Source of the DNA: DSYF01 sp041181065
GTDB taxonomy: Bacteria; Verrucomicrobiota; Verrucomicrobiia; Limisphaerales; DSYF01
Direction: 5' to 3'
DNA: 10,589 bases
Assembly (NCBI GenBank): GCA_041181065.1
Contig: JBEGQI010000258.1
Location: 1 to 10,589, forward strand
Shown: one piece after another, positions 6,945 to 10,589 of the stretch
Layout of the letters: each line of letters opens with the position of its first letter
Position numbering within the stretch: the stretch's first letter is position 1
Translations under genes and position numbers: made by a program
The notes under the pieces: model-generated
Databases searched by the model: none
Told to the model about the DNA's origin: nothing
Seen by the model: the letters and a program-made list of their open reading frames with translations, nothing else

Positions 6945-7415
6945 TCAGGCCAGAAACAGCTCCCGCACCGTCAACTGAAACTCCGGCAGCAATTTCTCGG
7001 TCAAGATTTCGTCGCCCGCGAGAATGGCGCCGAGCACCAGGCCATACTCGTTCGCGAAATAAACCTCCACGTTGTCGTAACGCGGATCAACCATCCAGAG
7101 GCGCGGCACTTTCATGTCCTCGTAGATTTGTTTCTTGATGACTGTGTCGGCGCGGTGGTCGTCGGCGCTGACGATTTCCACGGCGAGCCAGAGACGATTG
7201 TTGGCGGACGTCACCAATGCGAGGTCCGGGCGTATGGTGTGATATTGATTGAGCGGAATCTTCATCCGCGGCGGCAGTAGCTTGGTGGCGGGATAATTCG
7301 CCACGCTCGCCAACATGATTTCGTGGAGCCGCGCGCAGATGCGTTCGTGACGTTCGCCGGGGCCGAGTCGCAAATGCCACTCGCCGCTCAACAATTCCTC
7401 GTAGGGCTCGCTCAT
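6945..7415 (-). CDS. Uma2-family (DUF820) putative endonuclease
   Basis: 156 residues, slightly shorter than the usual 180-200 of the Uma2 family. It keeps the PD-(D/E)XK-like core: RPDLALV (Asp64), LAVEIVS (Glu80), and then D-x4-K in RADTVIKKQIYEDM (Asp90, Lys94/Lys95), followed by the family block VPRLWMVDP. The family is predicted to have a restriction-endonuclease fold, but its cellular role is poorly known; many copies occur in cyanobacteria and some other phyla. The ATG at 7415 overlaps the stop of the second uvrA (ATGA), so it is probably the last gene of the uvrA operon and translationally coupled to it. That hints at, but does not prove, a link to DNA repair. Confidence 0.85.
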   Translation of the reverse strand: MSEPYEELLSGEWHLRLGPGERHERICARLHEIMLASVANYPATKLLPPRMKIPLNQYHTIRPDLALVTSANNRLWLAVEIVSADDHRADTVIKKQIYEDMKVPRLWMVDPRYDNVEVYFANEYGLVLGAILAGDEILTEKLLPEFQLTVRELFLA

Positions 7416-10054
7416 GCGTGATGCAAAACGCTACGCAGGAAGCGTCCGGTGTGCGAGCGTTTGTTCCGCGCCACCGCTTCTGGCGTGCCTTCACAAACGA
7501 TCTGCCCGCCGCCACCGCCGCCTTCGGGACCGAGATCAATCACCCAATCCGCCTCGGCCACGAGATCGAGGTTGTGTTCGATGACGATGACGGTGTGGCC
7601 CGCGTCCACCAGTCGCTGGATGACTTCCACCAGCCGGCGCACGTCGGCCATGTGCAGGCCGATGGTGGGCTCTTCGAGGATGAAGAGATTTCGTGAAGCA
7701 TGCTTCGCGGCTCGTGCGCCGATGGTGTCCGGCCCGGGTCGCAAGCCGGAGAGCAGGTGCGAAACCAGCTTCACGCGCTGTGCTTCACCGCCGCTCAGCG
7801 TCGGGCTGGTCTGGCCGAGCTTCACGTAATCGAGGCCGGTGTCGTGCAAGGCTTGCAGCGCGCGGTGGATCTTCTTGTGCGCGGCGAAGAACGTCAGCGC
7901 TTCCTCCACGCTGAGTTCCAGCACCTGCGCGATGTTCTTGCCGGCGTATTCGATGTCGAGGGTCTCGCGGTTGAAGCGCGAGCCCTGACAGGTTTCGCAG
8001 CGGACGAACGCGGGTGGCAGGAAGTTCATCTCCAACTTGGTGACACCTGCGCCTTCGCACTCGGGGCAACGGCCCTGCGCGCTGTTGAAGGAGAAGCGGC
8101 TCGCGGAATAACCGCGGATGCGCGCCTCGGGCGTCAGGGCGAAGAGTTGCCGGATGTCGTCGAAGAACCCGACGTAGGTGGAGGGGATCGAGCGCGGCGT
8201 GCGACCGATGGGCGTCTGGTCCACCTCGTAAACGGCGGCAATGCTTTCGTGACCGGTGACGTGCGTTGCCTTGCGATTCGTCGGTTTTGCGCTGCGCTGT
8301 TTCAATGCCGCGGTGAGCGTCGGTAACAGACATTCACGGATGAGTGTGCTCTTGCCTGAACCGCTCACGCCGGTGACGGCAACAAATCGTCCGAGCGGAA
8401 ACTGAACCGTGACATCGTGCAGATTGTTCTTCGCGGCGTGATGCAAAACCAAGGCGGGCGTCTTGCCAATCGGACGTCGCTCGCCGCGCGTCGGGTAGTG
8501 CTTCGCCTCCTGCGCGCGCAGACTTTGGCCGGTGATGGAATCTTTGTGGCGCATCAACTCCTTCAGCGTGCCGCTCGCCACGACTTGTCCACCGTGAACA
8601 CCCGCGCCGGGGCCGAGGTCGATGATGTGGTCCGCGCGGCGCATCGTGTCTTCGTCATGCTCGACGACGAGCACGGAATTGCCGCGGGCGCGGAGACGTT
8701 CGAGCGTGTTGAGCAACTGCTCGTTGTCGCGCGCGTGCAAGCCGATGGTCGGTTCGTCGAGGACGTAAAGCACGCCGCTGAGATTCGATCCCAATTGCGC
8801 GGCAAGCCGGATGCGTTGGCCTTCGCCGCCGGAAAGCGTGGGCACGCCGCGGCCGAGCTGGAGATAGCCGAGCCCGACTTCGTTGAGGAAGCGGAGGCGT
8901 TCGCGAATCTCCGGCAGGATGTCGCGGGCGATCGCGGCGGAGCGGGAATCGAGCTTCAGCTTGGCGAAATGCTTGGCGGCGGCAGCGACGTCGAGCGCGG
9001 AAAAGGTTTCGATGGTGGGGGCAGCGCGCTGCGCTGCCCGGACGTCGCAGCGCGACGTCCCTACCAAACGCACCGCACGGGCCACGGGATTGAGTCGCGC
9101 GCCGTTGCACTCGGGGCAGACCTCGCGCTCGTTGGCCCAACTCCACCAACTTTCCTCGATGGAATCAGCATTCGCTCCGCGCTCGACGTCGGGGATGTAG
9201 AACAGCTCGCCGAAGCCGCGGCATTTCGGACACCAGCCAGCGGGTGAGTTGTAGCTGAAATTCTTTGGGTCGAGCGGCTCGAAAGCGCGATTGCATTCCG
9301 GGCAGACGCGTTCCGTGCTGTGAACCGTGACACGCCCGCGCTTGTCCAGTGCCAGCAGCGTGCCTTTGCCGAGCTCAAGCGTCGCATGGACTCCCTCGCG
9401 TAGTTGTTTCGCTGTGGAAATGGTCGCCACCACGATCTCCACATCGTGCTCCTTGAAACGATCCAAGCGCAGTTGTTCGCTCGATGGGCGCAGCTTGCCG
9501 TCGGCGCGGATTTCAGCGTAGCCATGCTTGGCAGCCCATTCGGCGACGTCCGTGTGGAAACCTTTGCGGCGTTTCACGACCGGCGCGAGCAGGCGGAGTT
9601 CGCCGCGTTGCTTGAGTTCGCGTTGAAGCTGGGCGGCTACTTCGTCGCGGGTTTGCGGGCTGACTGGCACGTTGCAATCGGGACAATACTGCGTGCCGAG
9701 GCGCGCAAAGAGCAGGCGGACGAAGTGATAGATCTCCGTCACGGTCGCCACGGTGCTCTTGCCGCCGCCGCGCGTGGTGCGTTGCTCGATGCTGACGGTG
9801 GGCGGCAGCCCCTCGATCAAATCCACATCGGGCCGCGCCATCTGCTCAACGAACTGGCGCGCGTAGGCGTTCATCGAATCGAGGAAGCGCCGCTGGCCTT
9901 CGGCGAAGATGAGGTCGAAGGCGAGCGTGCTCTTGCCCGAACCACTAACGCCAGTCACGACCACGAATTTGCCGCGCGGGATGGCGAACGAGAGGTTCTT
10001 CAGGTTGTGCTCGCGCGCGCCGTGAATCTGGATGGAGTCTTCGAGCAATTTCAT
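7412..10054 (-). CDS. uvrA: UvrA excinuclease ABC subunit A, second of a tandem pair
   Basis: 880 residues; UvrA is the ATPase that finds DNA damage and loads UvrB in nucleotide excision repair. First ATPase half: Walker A GVSGSGKST (35-43), zinc module CPEC-CPKC (Cys251/254/275/278), signature LSGGEGQR (407-414), Walker B LDEPTIGLH (Asp433, Glu434). Second half: Walker A GVSGSGKST (562-570, Lys568), zinc finger CPEC-CETC (Cys663/666/686/689), signature LSGGEAQR (753-760) and Walker B LEEPTIGLH. In that last motif the usual Asp is Glu794 while the catalytic Glu795 is kept. Residues about 331-347 (VGTSRCDVRAAQRAAPT) come from a palindromic repeat inserted in frame. The start is ATG 10054 (MKLLEDSIQIHGAREHNLKN), which overlaps the stop of the preceding uvrA; frames extending further upstream run into that gene. 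The final codons overlap the Uma2 start. Confidence 0.95.
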   Translation of the reverse strand: MKLLEDSIQIHGAREHNLKNLSFAIPRGKFVVVTGVSGSGKSTLAFDLIFAEGQRRFLDSMNAYARQFVEQMARPDVDLIEGLPPTVSIEQRTTRGGGKSTVATVTEIYHFVRLLFARLGTQYCPDCNVPVSPQTRDEVAAQLQRELKQRGELRLLAPVVKRRKGFHTDVAEWAAKHGYAEIRADGKLRPSSEQLRLDRFKEHDVEIVVATISTAKQLREGVHATLELGKGTLLALDKRGRVTVHSTERVCPECNRAFEPLDPKNFSYNSPAGWCPKCRGFGELFYIPDVERGANADSIEESWWSWANEREVCPECNGARLNPVARAVRLVGTSRCDVRAAQRAAPTIETFSALDVAAAAKHFAKLKLDSRSAAIARDILPEIRERLRFLNEVGLGYLQLGRGVPTLSGGEGQRIRLAAQLGSNLSGVLYVLDEPTIGLHARDNEQLLNTLERLRARGNSVLVVEHDEDTMRRADHIIDLGPGAGVHGGQVVASGTLKELMRHKDSITGQSLRAQEAKHYPTRGERRPIGKTPALVLHHAAKNNLHDVTVQFPLGRFVAVTGVSGSGKSTLIRECLLPTLTAALKQRSAKPTNRKATHVTGHESIAAVYEVDQTPIGRTPRSIPSTYVGFFDDIRQLFALTPEARIRGYSASRFSFNSAQGRCPECEGAGVTKLEMNFLPPAFVRCETCQGSRFNRETLDIEYAGKNIAQVLELSVEEALTFFAAHKKIHRALQALHDTGLDYVKLGQTSPTLSGGEAQRVKLVSHLLSGLRPGPDTIGARAAKHASRNLFILEEPTIGLHMADVRRLVEVIQRLVDAGHTVIVIEHNLDLVAEADWVIDLGPEGGGGGGQIVCEGTPEAVARNKRSHTGRFLRSVLHHA
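9014..9065. repeat. In-gene palindromic repeat, two inverted 26-base halves
   Basis: Two perfect 9-bp hairpins stand back to back: GGGCAGCGC-GCT-GCGCTGCCC (9019-9039) and GGACGTCGC-AGC-GCGACGTCC (9040-9060), flanked by GGTGG and CTACC. The right half reversed is the same 26-base unit as the left half with eight differences, six of which are three compensatory base-pair swaps in the stem. It resembles REP doublets (REPINs) but lies inside the second uvrA and is translated. Confidence 0.85.
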
Positions 10055-10589
10055 GACAACACCTCCCGCAAGAATGCGCCCGTGTGGCTGGTCGCACATC
10101 GGGCGATTTGCTCGGGTGTGCCGGTGGCGACGATTTGCCCGCCGTCCGCGCCTGCTTCGGGGCCGAGGTCGATGACCCAGTCGGCGCATTTGATGACGTC
10201 GAGGTTGTGCTCGATGACGAGGACGGAATGACCGGCGTTCACGAGGCGTTGGAAGACTTGGAGCAGCACGCGGACGTCTTCGAAATGCAGGCCGGTGGTG
10301 GGCTCGTCGAAGATGAAGAGGATTCCGTTCGTAGTCCCGCCTTTAGGCGGTTTGGCTGAGGGACCGGCTGAAGCCGGGACTACAAACTCGGCAAGATGTG
10401 CAGCGAGTTTCAACCGCTGACTTTCGCCACCGCTGAGCGTGTTGATGGGCTGGCCGAGTGCAAGATAACCGAGGCCGACGTCCTGCAAAAGTTTGAGCGC
10501 AGCCACGGCGCGTTGGGCGGGTTTGGATTCGTTGAGGCTGCCGAAGAAGTCCACGGCTTCATCGACGCTGGCTTCGAGAGCGTCGGCGA
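10051..10589 (-). CDS. uvrA: UvrA excinuclease ABC subunit A, first of a tandem pair (5' part outside window)
   Basis: The visible 178 or so C-terminal residues match the second ATPase domain of UvrA: ADALEASVDEAVDFF, VGLGYLALGQPINTLSGGES (ABC signature), Walker B GILFIFDEPTTGLHFEDV with the normal Asp-Glu, the VLVIEHNLDVIKCADWVIDL switch block, and the family's terminal SHTGAFLREVLS. The frame is open to the right edge, so most of the gene lies beyond the window. Between signature and Walker B sits an extra peptide VVPASAGPSAKPPKGGTT, encoded by a palindromic repeat, where UvrA proteins normally have a short variable loop. The stop overlaps the second uvrA as ATGA, so both proteins should be made together, perhaps acting as a split form of a double UvrA. 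Confidence 0.93.
   Translation of the reverse strand, partial: ADALEASVDEAVDFFGSLNESKPAQRAVAALKLLQDVGLGYLALGQPINTLSGGESQRLKLAAHLAEFVVPASAGPSAKPPKGGTTNGILFIFDEPTTGLHFEDVRVLLQVFQRLVNAGHSVLVIEHNLDVIKCADWVIDLGPEAGADGGQIVATGTPEQIARCATSHTGAFLREVLS
10331..10383. repeat. In-gene palindromic repeat with GTAGTCCCG ends
   Basis: 53 bases bounded by a perfect 9-bp inverted repeat, GTAGTCCCG (10331-10339) and CGGGACTAC (10375-10383). Each half forms its own hairpin: CCGCC-TTTA-GGCGG (10337-10350) and CCGGC-TGAA-GCCGG (10364-10377), with 11 bases between the halves. The halves, read inward, agree at 18 of 21 bases; two of the three differences form one compensatory pair and the third is in the loop. It is a different family from the repeat in the second uvrA and is also translated in frame. 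Confidence 0.87.

Noticed and set aside
9700..9780. GGGKST in the second UvrA as an extra Walker A
   Set aside because: It sits in the RTTRGGGKSTVATVTEIY segment, which corresponds to the normal RSTVGTVTEIY block of UvrA, not a P-loop.
8417..10231. Plus-strand frames of about 275 codons opposite the uvrA genes
   Set aside because: Shadows of UvrA: the minus strand holds every Walker, zinc and signature motif.
1..10589. CRISPR array, insertion sequence or phage genes
   Set aside because: No regularly spaced repeats, transposase, integrase or structural phage genes were seen on either strand.

Overview
The window looks like a chromosomal segment of a high-GC Gram-negative bacterium, most likely from the Verrucomicrobiota/PVC group (an inference, not a proof). 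The pointers are two adjacent uvrA genes read as a pair, which recalls the double-length UvrA of Chlamydia; short palindromic repeats inserted in frame inside genes; and a small secreted protein of a type I associate with Verrucomicrobiota. Genes are packed tightly, many sharing a 4-base start/stop overlap.

Left part (1-2450, minus strand): a CPA2-type cation:proton antiporter is followed after 2 bases by a soluble two-PAS histidine kinase of the NarL-partner (HisKA_3) class, which runs off the left edge. A plausible sigma70 promoter lies just upstream of the antiporter.

Middle part (2582-5986, plus strand): a divergent run of a possible 23-residue membrane peptide, a 128-residue membrane protein, a class I SAM-dependent methyltransferase, a ClC-type Cl-/H+ exchanger with C-terminal CBS domains, and a secreted protein of unknown function. 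Every junction is a 4-base NTGA overlap (ATGA, ATGA, GTGA, TTGA), so this is almost surely one transcript with coupled translation. The ClC gene carries a +1 frame break in a run of five T (4049-4053), splitting it into two reading frames that together give a complete family member.

Gap and tRNA (5987-6944): about 800 bases without a convincing gene, visibly less GC-rich than the flanks, containing a G-quadruplex-type motif and a short tandem repeat, then a complete tRNA-Ser(GGA) on the minus strand with an encoded CCA end.

Right part (6945-10589, minus strand): a UvrA (C-terminal part only, cut by the right edge), a second complete UvrA and a Uma2-family nuclease-like protein, joined by ATGA overlaps. 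Each UvrA contains a different palindromic repeat made of two inverted hairpin halves, translated in frame as an extra peptide. The two halves of each repeat differ by compensatory base-pair changes, so the hairpin shape appears conserved although it lies in coding sequence. These in-gene palindromes are the most unusual feature of the window.
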